Of a stretch of 64,000 nt of DNA, positions 7,038 through 17,000 are shown in pieces. Each line of letters begins with the position of its first letter. Within the stretch, counting starts at the first letter, position 1. The stretch lies in the NCBI RefSeq assembly GCF_017355785.1, contig NZ_JAFEWE010000001.1, positions 310,001-374,000 of the forward strand, written 5' to 3'. The notes below the pieces were generated by a model. That model saw only the letters and a list, made by a program, of their open reading frames with translations, made no database searches and was not told where the DNA came from. The position numbers and the translations under genes were made by a program. Source of the DNA: Desertivirga arenae (GTDB taxonomy: Bacteria > Bacteroidota > Bacteroidia > Sphingobacteriales > Sphingobacteriaceae).

Positions 7038-10000
7038 TTAAAATGAGGCTTTGATTCCGGCAGCTAGAGTAAGAGGCTGTTCTAAGGTATTATAGGTGTA
7101 GTAATAGTCAGGATCTATGCCTTTGTCATTTGCCCGCCACAGGATCCCAAGGTTACTGGCATTCATATACAACTGGGCTGATCTAAAACCCAGAGACCTG
7201 GTTCGTTTATTATCAAGACTGTAAGCGAGATAAAGGTAACTCAGGCGAACATGATCCCCTTTCTCAATGAGTACTTCCGAACCGCTATAAAAATTATCCC
7301 TGGCTGTTGGCGCCGGATAAACCATAGAGGGAACATAAGTACTGAACTCGTCGCCTGGCTTTTGCCAGCGCTTTTCAAAGTCAGTATCCCCCCGCCAGTT
7401 ATTATAAAGCGTTGAATAGGAAATACTTTCCCTACGGAAATAATATCCCAGTTTAAAGGACAGGGCAGCAGCAAAGGAAAGCTTGCCGTAGGAGAAGGTG
7501 TTACGCATCGAACCATAAACTGTTGGAATAGCAGAACCATGATATTTGAGGTCGTCAATGGTTGTAGCAGCTCCGGTAAGGGAAGCATAATTTTTGCTTA
7601 CCTGTCCGTTCAGGTAACCCTGAGGATCACCTGTTGCAGGATCAAGCCCAGCCCATTTATAGGAGAAAATGGCGTACACAGGAAGCCCCTCTACTCCGGA
7701 GATAGCACTCTTGGTGTTGATAAAAACACTGCCCTGCTTGTTCTCCAGGTAGTAGCGCAGTACCTTATCCTTATATTTACTTAGGTTTAAATCCGTATTC
7801 CAGGAGAATTTTCCTTTAAAATTTTCAGTGTTTAACTCCAGATCCCAACCCTTAGCAGCCATCTTGGCTACGTTCTTCAATACACTAGTGCCAATGCCAG
7901 CAGTAGGGTCAACAAGGGCAGCTCCGAAAAGGTTATCGGCCTTCTTTTCATAATACTCTACGGATCCCTTTAACCAGCCACCCTTCAAACCAAAGTCAAG
8001 CCCCAGGTTTGTTTGACGCACCGTTTCCCATTTCAATTCCGGATTGGAAAAGTTGGTAAACCGGCCATAAGGCACACCACTAAGTGCAAAAGCAGGAACA
8101 TATTCCATAGTAGTTACAGCGGTCATAGCCGGATTAACATTACCGCTAAAACCGTAAGTGGCGCGCAGTTTTAATTCAGGCAAAAAGCTTAAGGGGTAAA
8201 AATCCTCCTTCGAGACAGCCCAGGAAGTGCCTATGGACCAAAGCGGATTCCACTTATCGTTTGTCTTTAATCCAAACATGTTAGAGGCATCCCTGCGCAC
8301 ACTTGCAGAAAAGGAATATTTTGACAGCAAAGTATAAGCAGCATTGGAATAGATAGAAATAAAGCGATTGTTTGTTTTCGTGAAATCAGCCGGGTTGGGG
8401 ATAAAGTTTGTTATACTGTTGATGATAGAAGGAAAAGCTGTTGTATAATCTACCGGTATGCTAGTAAGAATATTCCCGTTGTAGCCATAGGTACGGTAGA
8501 GGTTTCCCTCGGTAAGGGTTTCCCGCACTTCAGCACCTGCAATAGCATAAAGAGAATGGATCTTGCCATTGTACTGGTAATTGAGCTGGCCACGCAAATT
8601 ATGGTTTGAAATGCGCGTTTCAGAAAGATCAAGGATGCCGCCCAAGGGCACCTTATAACTCAACGCTCCTGTTGATGCATTCAGTTGCGTATAGGTATTT
8701 ATCAAATTCCGGGTGAAATAACTCTTTTCATTTTGATTGAGCTCCCCTGAACTTTGCTGCCTTTCATAGAGGTATTTCAGATCGAGTGTTAAAGAATTCA
8801 GGAGTTTGTACTCTAGTCCAGCATTCAGATTAAGATCCAGCATATTCCTTTTAGCAATAGCATTCTGATAATCTTCCAGAGGGTAATAATTCCAGTCCAG
8901 CAACTTCCCCGCTCCTGCTGTTGCTTTATAGTTTTCACGCAGGTCTTTCGGAAGGGAAACCGCCTCGCCATTAGCTCCCGCCAGCTGAGCATAGGGGTAA
9001 AAAGAAGTTCCGAGCTTAGAACCGATTTCGCCATATCCTGGCTTTCCACTTTCCGTTCTGGTGCTGGTTATAAACGCACCCGTATTTATTTGCAGATTTT
9101 TAAGCGGTTTTATACTGCTTCCAAAACGGAGGTTCAAGCGCTTATTTTGAGCATCCAGGCTGGAGGTATTATCATCATAACCAGAAGAAAGGTTCCAGGC
9201 AAAGTTGTCAGATCCTCCTTTCAAGCCCAGAAAGTATTGCTGATTTACTGATCGTTTATAGAAGTATTTATGAAGATCATCCCGAATATCATGCGACTTC
9301 AAATCATTCAACTGCAGTTCGGCACCCTCAGCACTGATCAAGCCCTGTTGCTTTTTCAAAAGGATTTCCACAGCAGGGGTCAATACAGGTTTATCGCCGG
9401 ATGTAATCTGACTATTGAAAAATCCTTTATCGAAAAGCATTCGCTCTACCTCAATTTCATCTGTAGAAGAAATCTGGCGCACATAGTTCAGATCCGGCTT
9501 CTCTCCTACTTGTATATTGGTATTAAACTCGACACTGATTTTATGGTTATACCTGGCCTTCTTCGTGGTAATTACAATCACGCCGTTACCAGCCCTGGTT
9601 CCCCAGATAGAAGCCGCAGCCGCATCTTTCAGGATCGTAATACTTTCTACATCGTTCGGATTTATATTACTGATATCGCCTTCGTAAGGAAAGTTATCTA
9701 CCACAACAAGCAAATTCTTTGGTCCGTTAATGGTACTTAAGCCTCTTACCATCATCCTGCCACTCATGGAAGTAGAGCGATCCACGGTAAAGGCAGGTGC
9801 TACAGCCTCCAGCCTTTCCATTATGCCGGGACTGATTTGCTGATTAAGCACTTTAGAATCCAGGAAGCTGAAGGAGCCCGTTGACCTTTCCTTCGGCAAT
9901 TGCTGGTAGCCTGTAGAAACAGTCACCTGGACGGCAGCCATTTCCGAACGTGATGGAGTTAATTGAAGGACAAGAAATGTGCGAACTGAGCTTAACGCTA

Positions 10001-10286
10001 TTTTTTTATGCTGGTAACCAATAAAGCGTATTTCCAGTGAATCGCTCTCCCTGGAAATCCTTAAGTTAAACTTTCCAAGATTATCGCTATGGCCTATTGT
10101 CTTCCCATCTATCAGCAGTGCCGCGCCTGCCAGAGCTTGGCCGTTTTCATCCGTTACCTTTCCACTTACTTCGAATGCTGTTGGTTGGGCAATAGTTCTT
10201 TTTCCCAGAAAGATTCCGGAAAGTGCAAGCAGAATCGCTATCAAGTTTATTTTAAAAGCTAAAGATTTTGTAGAATGCTGTATCAT
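7038..10286 (-). CDS. SusC/RagA-type TonB-dependent outer-membrane transporter
   Basis: This 1082-aa protein has an N-terminal signal, then a carboxypeptidase-D-like regulatory domain (about residues 35-110: FEVSGKVTDENGQALAGAALLIDG). The plug follows, with GTRAGNGVIVITTKK near 230-245, and then a large beta-barrel ending in an aromatic residue (AAGIKASF). It forms the energised pore of a SusC/D pair. It is the middle gene of a tlpA-like, susC, susD operon. Length and motifs are normal for the family. Confidence 0.93.
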   Translation of the reverse strand: MIQHSTKSLAFKINLIAILLALSGIFLGKRTIAQPTAFEVSGKVTDENGQALAGAALLIDGKTIGHSDNLGKFNLRISRESDSLEIRFIGYQHKKIALSSVRTFLVLQLTPSRSEMAAVQVTVSTGYQQLPKERSTGSFSFLDSKVLNQQISPGIMERLEAVAPAFTVDRSTSMSGRMMVRGLSTINGPKNLLVVVDNFPYEGDISNINPNDVESITILKDAAAASIWGTRAGNGVIVITTKKARYNHKISVEFNTNIQVGEKPDLNYVRQISSTDEIEVERMLFDKGFFNSQITSGDKPVLTPAVEILLKKQQGLISAEGAELQLNDLKSHDIRDDLHKYFYKRSVNQQYFLGLKGGSDNFAWNLSSGYDDNTSSLDAQNKRLNLRFGSSIKPLKNLQINTGAFITSTRTESGKPGYGEIGSKLGTSFYPYAQLAGANGEAVSLPKDLRENYKATAGAGKLLDWNYYPLEDYQNAIAKRNMLDLNLNAGLEYKLLNSLTLDLKYLYERQQSSGELNQNEKSYFTRNLINTYTQLNASTGALSYKVPLGGILDLSETRISNHNLRGQLNYQYNGKIHSLYAIAGAEVRETLTEGNLYRTYGYNGNILTSIPVDYTTAFPSIINSITNFIPNPADFTKTNNRFISIYSNAAYTLLSKYSFSASVRRDASNMFGLKTNDKWNPLWSIGTSWAVSKEDFYPLSFLPELKLRATYGFSGNVNPAMTAVTTMEYVPAFALSGVPYGRFTNFSNPELKWETVRQTNLGLDFGLKGGWLKGSVEYYEKKADNLFGAALVDPTAGIGTSVLKNVAKMAAKGWDLELNTENFKGKFSWNTDLNLSKYKDKVLRYYLENKQGSVFINTKSAISGVEGLPVYAIFSYKWAGLDPATGDPQGYLNGQVSKNYASLTGAATTIDDLKYHGSAIPTVYGSMRNTFSYGKLSFAAALSFKLGYYFRRESISYSTLYNNWRGDTDFEKRWQKPGDEFSTYVPSMVYPAPTARDNFYSGSEVLIEKGDHVRLSYLYLAYSLDNKRTRSLGFRSAQLYMNASNLGILWRANDKGIDPDYYYTYNTLEQPLTLAAGIKASF

Positions 10287-10315
10287 ATTTTCTAGAATAA
10301 AATTTCATCAAGGGG

Positions 10316-11641
10316 CTACTTATCGTCTTTAATACAGAGCATTTCAAGCTCACGAACCTTTTCGGTAAGTTTCAGTCCCTGTTTTAAAAAGGCAGATTTC
10401 AGGTCGGTAATGCTGGTTGGGACCGAGGCGAAGGATAGATCAATATTTTCATTAAGACCCGTTTCGTCTACTACCGGCAGGGGAAGAAAATCTAATTCGT
10501 TAAGATTTATCAATAGTATCTGGGTTGAATAATTGACCATCTTAAAAATCGGTCCCCTGAAAAGTGAGAATTCCGCTTCCCCTCCCCTGGTCTTTAAGCG
10601 ATCCTTGTATCCCGGGAGGACTGTTAATACATAGCACTTCACTTTACGTTTCTCTATCGAAGCTTGATAAGGCGTATAGCGGTTTAAGTCTTTCAACATG
10701 TAGGCATACAAACTGTCTGCTTCTTTTAAAGGGACCCTGATTTCGTAGGTACAAGAATTCTCCCTGGTGTCTGAAAGAGAAGGTTTTGCCGGACGGAAAA
10801 AACCTGATGAATCTTTAATACTTATAAGAACTCTTTTCTTACTGAAGCCAGGCATGATTTCGGATGCGGCGTGCTGATACATCTCATTCAGGTGCCAGTT
10901 ATGAACTAATCTGCCGTACAGGATGTCACCAGATTTTCGAAACCGACCGCCGCTACTTAAACCGTCGATCTTGCCTTTAACAAAGAGCGAAAAAGTTGCA
11001 GAGGGTGGCAGATCGTCGTTAAAGAACAGAGGTTTTGTAGGATCTTTATCCTTCTTTTGATAGGGAGGGGTAGATCCTTGAAGAACTGCGGTAATGTTTT
11101 CGGCAGTAAGTTCTTCCCCGCTGGTTGTAGCCACTACCCTACCCGACTTGAGCCATACCAAATGAGGAATGAAGCGATGAGGAAAAAGCGCTTTCAAGTG
11201 CTTGTCTTCTGCAACACAAGGGAAGGAATAAGGCGTTCCATCTGTGTAGCGGGCTGTTTGAAAGAAAGAGCTCAGCTTTGCTCTGCTTTCATCACTTACT
11301 ATTACTAACTGCATTTCCTTGCTGAAGCGATTCTGCAAAGCCTGGTGAGAAGGAAATTCAGCGCGGCAGGATCCACACCAGGTACCAAAGAAGATCAGGA
11401 CTGTGAGGTTATCATCCTTACTTGTGATACGAATCGTTTCTGCGGGATCTTTGGTATTCACCAAGTTGCTAAGCGTAAGATCAGGGACAGAATCTCCTTT
11501 TTGCAAAGCTCTAAACCCAGCTAAGGGTTGCGCCTTCACAACAGACATCACAGAGGCTGCTATGAGAATTAAAATAATGTAGATTATTGCTTTGATCCCC
11601 CTTCGTTCAGGCGATTCCTTCGGATCATAGTAAACGGACAT
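10316..11641 (-). CDS. TlpA-like thioredoxin-fold protein with long C-terminal extension
   Basis: This 441-aa protein has one N-terminal membrane segment (residues 17-36). A TlpA/AhpC-type domain follows (about 46-190) with the redox motif W88-CGSC (Cys89, Cys92) and a later FIPHLVW that supplies the cis-proline. The remaining 250 residues match no domain I know. They form an alpha/beta region containing LYAYMLKDLNRYTPYQ and a Lys-rich end. TlpA proteins reduce periplasmic disulfides. As the first gene of a SusC/D operon it may process Cys-containing ligands or keep the transporter reduced, which is inference. Confidence 0.8.
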   Translation of the reverse strand: MSVYYDPKESPERRGIKAIIYIILILIAASVMSVVKAQPLAGFRALQKGDSVPDLTLSNLVNTKDPAETIRITSKDDNLTVLIFFGTWCGSCRAEFPSHQALQNRFSKEMQLVIVSDESRAKLSSFFQTARYTDGTPYSFPCVAEDKHLKALFPHRFIPHLVWLKSGRVVATTSGEELTAENITAVLQGSTPPYQKKDKDPTKPLFFNDDLPPSATFSLFVKGKIDGLSSGGRFRKSGDILYGRLVHNWHLNEMYQHAASEIMPGFSKKRVLISIKDSSGFFRPAKPSLSDTRENSCTYEIRVPLKEADSLYAYMLKDLNRYTPYQASIEKRKVKCYVLTVLPGYKDRLKTRGGEAEFSLFRGPIFKMVNYSTQILLINLNELDFLPLPVVDETGLNENIDLSFASVPTSITDLKSAFLKQGLKLTEKVRELEMLCIKDDK

Positions 11642-11830
11642 AGTATAATTTTTAAAGAATTGAATTAATGATCGAGTAATGTTTCAATAATATTCTGGCC
11701 CAGAAAGGCAATAGAATTCCCCTAAGGCTATTTTCAGCTTTTTTGCTGGCCTAGAATTATCAAGAAAAATTGTATTAGAAAAAGAAGAGGTTGACTTGGA
11801 ATGGATCGTTTAGAATAGGCATCTAGCATT

Positions 11831-11886
11831 CCCCTCTCCTTGAGGAGGACCTGTCCCGATTCATCGGGAGGGATAGGGTGAGGTGA
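11831..11886. repeat. REP-like intergenic hairpin element
   Basis: The 344 bases between the tlpA-like gene and the next gene hold no coding frame. This part contains a small hairpin (CTCC TTGA GGAG at 11836-11847), a second hairpin (TCCCGAT TC ATCGGGA at 11854-11869), and the string GGATAGGGTGAGGTGA. Elements with this wording recur between genes in many Bacteroidota genomes. I see only this copy in the window. Confidence 0.45.
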
Positions 11887-11985
11887 CGTCTCCCATTTCC
11901 TAATCCCAGTCTTCTTTAGGTAGTTTCTATTCAGGAGGACAAATGAGAAGGGACCATTTCCTGGTCTTCAGTTCAGCGTTCATGT

Positions 11986-12252
11986 TCATGCGCTTTCCCC
12001 TTTCTTTAGCTGACTCTGTTGCTCATTGTATTGCTCTTGAAGCACCACTTCCAGACGATGAAGCTTCTCGAAAAAATCAGAAAACTCATGCATATCATCC
12101 TGAGATATGCCAGTGAAATCATTTTTCACACTAGCCAGCAGCCAGCGCCATAAGATCTTCTCCGTCTTTTCAGGAGGATAGGTTTTGAAAAAGTTTTCTA
12201 ACAAGCTAGGGTCTGAGTCGGATTGAAGCTGTTGATTTAAAATTGTATTCAT
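11986..12252 (-). CDS. Small hypothetical helical protein
   Basis: This 88-aa protein has no recognised domain. It reads as mostly helical: SLLENFFKTYPPEKTEKILWRWLLASVKN, then MHEFSDFFEKLHRLEVVLQEQYNEQQ. No signal or membrane segment is seen. Short proteins with a similar W/L-rich helix and acidic tail occur next to mobile modules in Bacteroidota, so it may belong to the accessory island that begins here. The complex inverted-repeat region lies directly upstream of its start. Confidence 0.55.
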   Translation of the reverse strand: MNTILNQQLQSDSDPSLLENFFKTYPPEKTEKILWRWLLASVKNDFTGISQDDMHEFSDFFEKLHRLEVVLQEQYNEQQSQLKKGESA

Positions 12253-12394
12253 ATGTTAACTGGTTTGGTGAAATCATTTTGACGATTGTTTGTGATTGCA
12301 ACAGAGAAGCCAATATGGCTAAAGGGAAGTACCTACGCTACTCAGGCGCTGAGATTAAATTTTGCAGAAGGGTTTTTAATGATAAATGCTTCAT

Positions 12395-12590
12395 ACTCGT
12401 ATTGGGATTACGAGTCTTCGAACTGATTCCAATAGATGTGGGGGAACCGTATTCGTGATCGCTTAAAGTTTCTGACGCCTTACGTGCCACGTATAACAGC
12501 AGCCCCACATCTATTGAGGTAGGCAAATATACATACCTACTAATAGAAAGTGGGGTACTAATCTGCTGTCTTACATCACGGCGTCAGAAA
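12395..12590. other. Interlocked inverted-repeat element (possible structured RNA or MITE-like element)
   Basis: Three sets of perfect inverted repeats lie in 200 bases. ACTCGTA/TACGAGT is at 12395-12401 and 12409-12415. CAATAGATGTGGGG/CCCCACATCTATTG is at 12430-12443 and 12503-12516. TTTCTGACGCC/GGCGTCAGAAA is at 12469-12479 and 12580-12590. A small palindrome TACGTG-C-CACGTA occupies 12481-12493. The second and third sets interlock in the order A-B-A'-B', the topology of a pseudoknot. Short frames crossing this region follow the repeats and look spurious. It lies between the small helical gene and the XRE gene. Confidence 0.6.
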
Positions 12591-12702
12591 TGCGATTGTA
12601 AGACTCTTATTAATACCTAATTATTTAACTCAAATATAAAAAATAAAATGGGAAAGTAAACATATATGTTGACCTTTAATTTTTTTTTCTTTTGAACTTG
12701 CA

Positions 12703-12942
12703 TTGGTGGATAATGAGCTTGAAAAGTTTAGGGAAAATTTAGGGAAGCGTATAGGTCAACTGCGTGAGCAAAAAAACATTCCTCAATCTTCTTTAGCCGC
12801 AATTTTGGGCGGTAAGGATAAACAAGCTATTAATAGATACGAAAGGCAAGGAGCCAACCCTACAGCTTATAACTTATGGTTGATTGCTAAAGCACTAGAT
12901 GTTACATTGAATGATTTAGTGGATTTCAGCAAGTTGAAATAG
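12703..12942 (+). CDS. XRE-family HTH transcriptional regulator
   Basis: This 79-aa protein is a single Cro/C1-type HTH: LGKRIGQLREQKNIPQSSLAAILGGKDKQAINRYERQG, then LWLIAKALDVTLNDLVDF. The frame has no ATG. The start is a TTG at 12703 or the GTG at 12706, after an A/T-rich leader. Such short XRE proteins usually repress their own promoter or accompany mobile and defence genes. The interlocked repeats lie about 110 bp upstream and could be its target, which is inference. Confidence 0.85.
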   Translation: MVDNELEKFRENLGKRIGQLREQKNIPQSSLAAILGGKDKQAINRYERQGANPTAYNLWLIAKALDVTLNDLVDFSKLK

Positions 12943-13431
12943 TTGTATTCTTGCCAATAGCCCTCACTCGAAAATTCATGCTGAAGACCTAAATTCAGTT
13001 TTGTTAGCTATCTAAGCGCCAAAAGAAGAAATTTGAGACTAACTTTTCACCGACGTGTTTAGAATGATCGCGATATACAAGCAGCAATAAAGTTTTAATT
13101 AGGGTTGAAGAATCAGAAGTAACATGCATAAAACAGAAAAATTTTGAAATCTAACCTTGCAGTAGAATTATAAACACTTAGTGCAGATTCCGGAGATGCT
13201 CCTATATAAAACGGAGGTCAATGGGCCAGTATTCTCGATGATCATCGTTCTTCCCTAATAGCGGTGGCAATGCTGGGGCAATATAACGGTTTTTCCCAAC
13301 TTTTGGTCGTCGTTACCTTACATCTCCAGTTTGCGCTTTGGTACATAATTTGTATCCTTTATAAAATTTCATTTTAAATCATCATTGGGAAACCAGCCCT
13401 TATATAAATAGATCTACCAAAACAGCACGTC
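12943..13431. other. Intergenic region without recognisable genes
   Basis: These 489 bases between the XRE gene and a 44-codon gene contain no frame longer than a few dozen codons, no clear hairpin terminator and no RNA gene that I can recognise. Base composition resembles the flanking island. Confidence 0.5.
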
Positions 13432-13566
13432 ATGAGTACCAAGGCAGCAGAGCAACAAAAGAAGCAGCGTCAAAAAGAATTTAAGGAAAAAAAAGCACAT
13501 CAGGAGTATGCTAAAGCCGAGGCAAAAAAAGCTAAAAACAAACATGACAGTGAAGCGGGCGGCTAA
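13432..13566 (+). CDS. 44-aa Lys/Ala/Glu-rich small protein
   Basis: An ATG at 13432 opens a 44-codon frame, MSTKAAEQQKKQRQKEFK and on, ending SEAGG. The product is almost entirely Lys, Ala, Glu and Gln and would form one long charged helix. Such strings can be stress or nucleic-acid-binding micro-proteins. The opposite strand also shows a long open frame, but that one encodes a run of Phe and Leu that is the expected shadow of this composition. Confidence is limited by size. Confidence 0.4.
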   Translation: MSTKAAEQQKKQRQKEFKEKKAHQEYAKAEAKKAKNKHDSEAGG

Positions 13567-14080
13567 GTCAGCTAGCTTTCGTAAGCCAAGTACCCGGTAA
13601 ATATTCCGAGGAAAGTACACTAGCATTCCACTGCAAAGTACACTGTCTCGTCCAAAAAATCTTTACAGATTTAGTTATTAGTCCTATAGGAATCTTACAG
13701 GCAGTGGATATTCTTCTCAATGTTGCCCTCCTTTTGCCTGCAAATAAAAATTAGGAAAATGCGTTTCCTGCGCTTAAACAAATTCCATTCCCGCTGATAC
13801 TAAAAACATTTAGGGTAAGAACATTTTGCACATATTGTGTTCAAAGTTGTCATGCAGCCTCTTCCTATAACAATAAATATAGACAATCCGCGGAAAAGGA
13901 GAGTCGTTTTTTTAGACGCAAGAAGATTATCGGTCCAAATAAAACCTCACCCAGTAGAACGGCAGGCTCCACTTAAACATTGAATCGTAACATTACTTAC
14001 TTTTGATCTTTGGTTTATCAAATTTCTGCCGCCTTCCCTCCGTTGGCGGAGGCGGTGGAGTAAATAATTTTTAGTTTCAC
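13567..14080. other. Intergenic region downstream of the STAND ATPase gene
   Basis: No gene is seen in these 514 bases between the 44-aa gene and the 3' end of the STAND gene. The only notable structure is a GC-rich hairpin at its right end, listed separately. Confidence 0.5.
14029..14056 (-). terminator. GC-rich hairpin just after the STAND gene
   Basis: CCTCCG (14037-14042) pairs with CGGAGG (14047-14052) around TTGG, and an outer CCGCC/GGCGG can extend the stem. It lies about 30 bp beyond the stop of the minus-strand STAND gene. There is no T-run, so termination there would be weak. Confidence 0.35.
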
Positions 14081-17000
14081 CTACAATGTCACAGTTTTAA
14101 ACCTCAACCGCTTATCATTATGAAAATGCTTACCACCTAAAACATAGTCTCTAATAATTGTGTCTTCAAGTTCGCCCATCTGATCTTCAGACATTATACT
14201 AACCTCTGCCACTTTTTCGAATCCAAAGCCACCATAAGAACTTCCTAATCTCAGTCCTTCATCCCCTCCTGCAACTAAATACCGATCATGAAATGGTGTT
14301 TTATCTGTTCCGTCTATCCATACAATCTTTATTGTGGTTGTCGGAGCTCGTTCGTCAGATATAGCAATCCAAGATTCCATGTACTCCTTTTCATAATCTA
14401 CAATATCTTTGAGGCCTTCTTTTGATGTGAGTACGAAAACCTCTAATTTTGGATTAACTTCTTTGACTAATTTAAGAAACTCTACATCATGTGGCTTGAA
14501 ATAGCTATCAATAAGAGTTATAGATTCGTATGTTACATCTTCCAACCACCTTTTAAAGAAATTTAAAGCCAGTTCTCGCTCTCCTAAACGAAAAAACTTC
14601 TTTTCTGCTGTTTTTGCCCTATTTATAATAGAATACCTATTACGCATATTTTGTATTGAAGATTGAGTCAAAGCGGAAATAAGTTTAGCATTAAATATTG
14701 TCGCCTCAAAAGCCAACCGTACTAAATCTTGATGCTTCATCCCATTTTGATACTTGCGAACTAAATTCTCAATGCAATAAGCATAGGTATTGTAAGAATC
14801 AGATAAATTGTACTGGGCGGCTGCCTCTAAAAGAGAAAATGTTTCCTTTGGATCTTTAGGAGTAAAAACACCCGCTTGTACTTTGGATAATAACTTGTAG
14901 GAAAACTCAGAAAGCTCTCCTCCTGATCTAAACTTTCTAGCCTTGGTAATATCATCCCGATATTTAGCATCTCGTTCTAATAAATCAAGTCGATCCTTCA
15001 TTGTCTCAGTTAGTTGTCGATTTCGAGCGGGATCTTTATCTAAGACGTCTATATAGCTGCCAATATTTTTGGGATCATACTGATGCAGCAGATCAACTAA
15101 TTTCCGATGCTTATAGTAAATATTTTCATCCTCTTTATCAATTATGATGGTCGAAATAAGCTCCTGAATAATTTTTTTAAACTGGCTTTTTTCTAAATCA
15201 GCCATAGTCGGAAGCATTTCTTCATGACGCATTAGCATATCAAAAGTCGAAGGAATTTTCTTTGCTTCCGCAAACGCATCCAACATCACCTCGAGTCTCT
15301 GAGCAGTGGATTTAAATTTTAATTCACGGGCAAGTATATGAAGGATTAGAGATCTATCACTAGTATTTGGTATCAGCTTGATTCTTCCAACTAAGTGTTC
15401 AATATGTGCTTTTTCCTGAGCACCTTTTAGGCTATCTAAAAAAATAGTAGCAGCTATCTTGTAACCATCATGTTTCACGCCGGTTACCGGGTTTGGTAAC
15501 TTAGAATTGATAATAATTTCAAGATCTTTAGCAATAAGATTTCTTTGATTTACAGAAATTTCCTTAGTAACTTTTAGACTTTGTATTAATTCACTTATTC
15601 CAATATAAATTGAATTGTCATAGTCCATCTTCCTAATTAGTTCCAAAACATCAGTCGCTCTTTCGTAGCTTAGTGTCGGTCTATAATCTCCAAGATCATA
15701 ATGATCGTCAGAATACAATTTTCTCAAAAGAAAATATACACAATCCATCAGAACTGAATCTCTGTCGAAACTATCTACCTTCTCTAAATAACTTGTGAAA
15801 GTATTTGGATGATAAAGATATAATGCCGGGCCTATTCTCTTAAAAATGAAGGTGTAATACTCCTTGTCCAAGCTATTTGACAGACTTGAAAAAGCTGGAA
15901 TAACAAATTGTTTAAATATACTTTTAAATGTAGACTCTTCATTCTTATTATAAAAATTGATAGCCAAATTTGAATACAAACGAATCCTTTCTCCATAACA
16001 AGGTATAACTTCGATTAGGTCATAGAGCGTTTGCAAATCATCGTCATAGCTATGACCCTGTTTTATCAAGCCTCCAAACGAGCGGATACTTAATTTGAGG
16101 CTAAGGAAATATGCATGAGCAGAAGAATAAGACTCAAATACGCTATCGCATTTCTCTTGCAACCCATCGTCAAGATATTTTTTTGCTAGCTCTTTAGAAT
16201 AATCAGCTATTTGAATAGCTATTTGAGAAGCTACCTTTACTTTTATCCACAGCGTATCAATTGCCTCCCACGATTTTTTTAAGAGATCAAGTAAATTTGC
16301 CACTACACTATCTTTCCCCCCCTTTTCAAAAACCTTTATAACCTCACAAAGCGCGTAACAGCGACTTTCTGAATCATTAATCTGTTTAATATCATCCAAT
16401 ACCTGAAAAAAGTATGTAATATTATCTAATTCTTCAGCAGCAACTAAATAATCAATAATTTGTATTAAGATGTGGTCTTTTATCGCTTTATAGCAAATTA
16501 GTCTGTAGCATTTAAGAATAAAGTCAATGTTTGCTTCGCTAGCTTTAACCCCCTCCACATATTTTTCAATTGCTAGCTTGTACGCAAAATCTCGCCTTAC
16601 CTGTGTATTTAATCTATTAATAATATTTAGAACGAAGTCACCATCAAATTCGACAGAATATGAAATTACATATTCCATTACTTCAAAATGCATGGCAGTT
16701 TGGCCAATGATATTATTCAACAATTGATCTGCGTCCTGCTTCGCCAGAGCTTTTAAGCCTTCTTTCTTCTCAATCTCATCCTCTGGATCAATCAACTTTA
16801 ATTTTAGCCATAAAAGAACTAAACAGTCATTTTTAATAGCAACATCATCTAAGGAGGCGATGTAATAATAAATATCAATAAGCCTGCAAGCTGCTCTCTT
16901 TTTTTCAAATTTGCCTTCACCTTCCGCCAAGAGTAATTGCAGCTTCACGTAGTCTCTAGTAGGAGTGATGATAGTCTCCTTTTGAGTATCAAATATTTCT

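Noticed and set aside
11831-11886. Rho-independent terminator for the gene at 11986-12252
   Set aside because: The hairpins are followed by GGGTGAGGT rather than a T-run on either strand, so a REP-like element is the better reading.
12243-12526. Two overlapping frames of 60-70 codons on opposite strands (plus 12243-12458, minus 12338-12526)
   Set aside because: Both run through the interlocked inverted repeats; their amino-acid text follows the repeats and resembles no protein. The structure is the better explanation.
13414-13626. Minus-strand 70-codon frame made mainly of Phe, Leu and Cys
   Set aside because: It is the complement of the Lys/Glu/Ala-rich 44-aa gene, and such runs arise from AAG/GAA-rich DNA.
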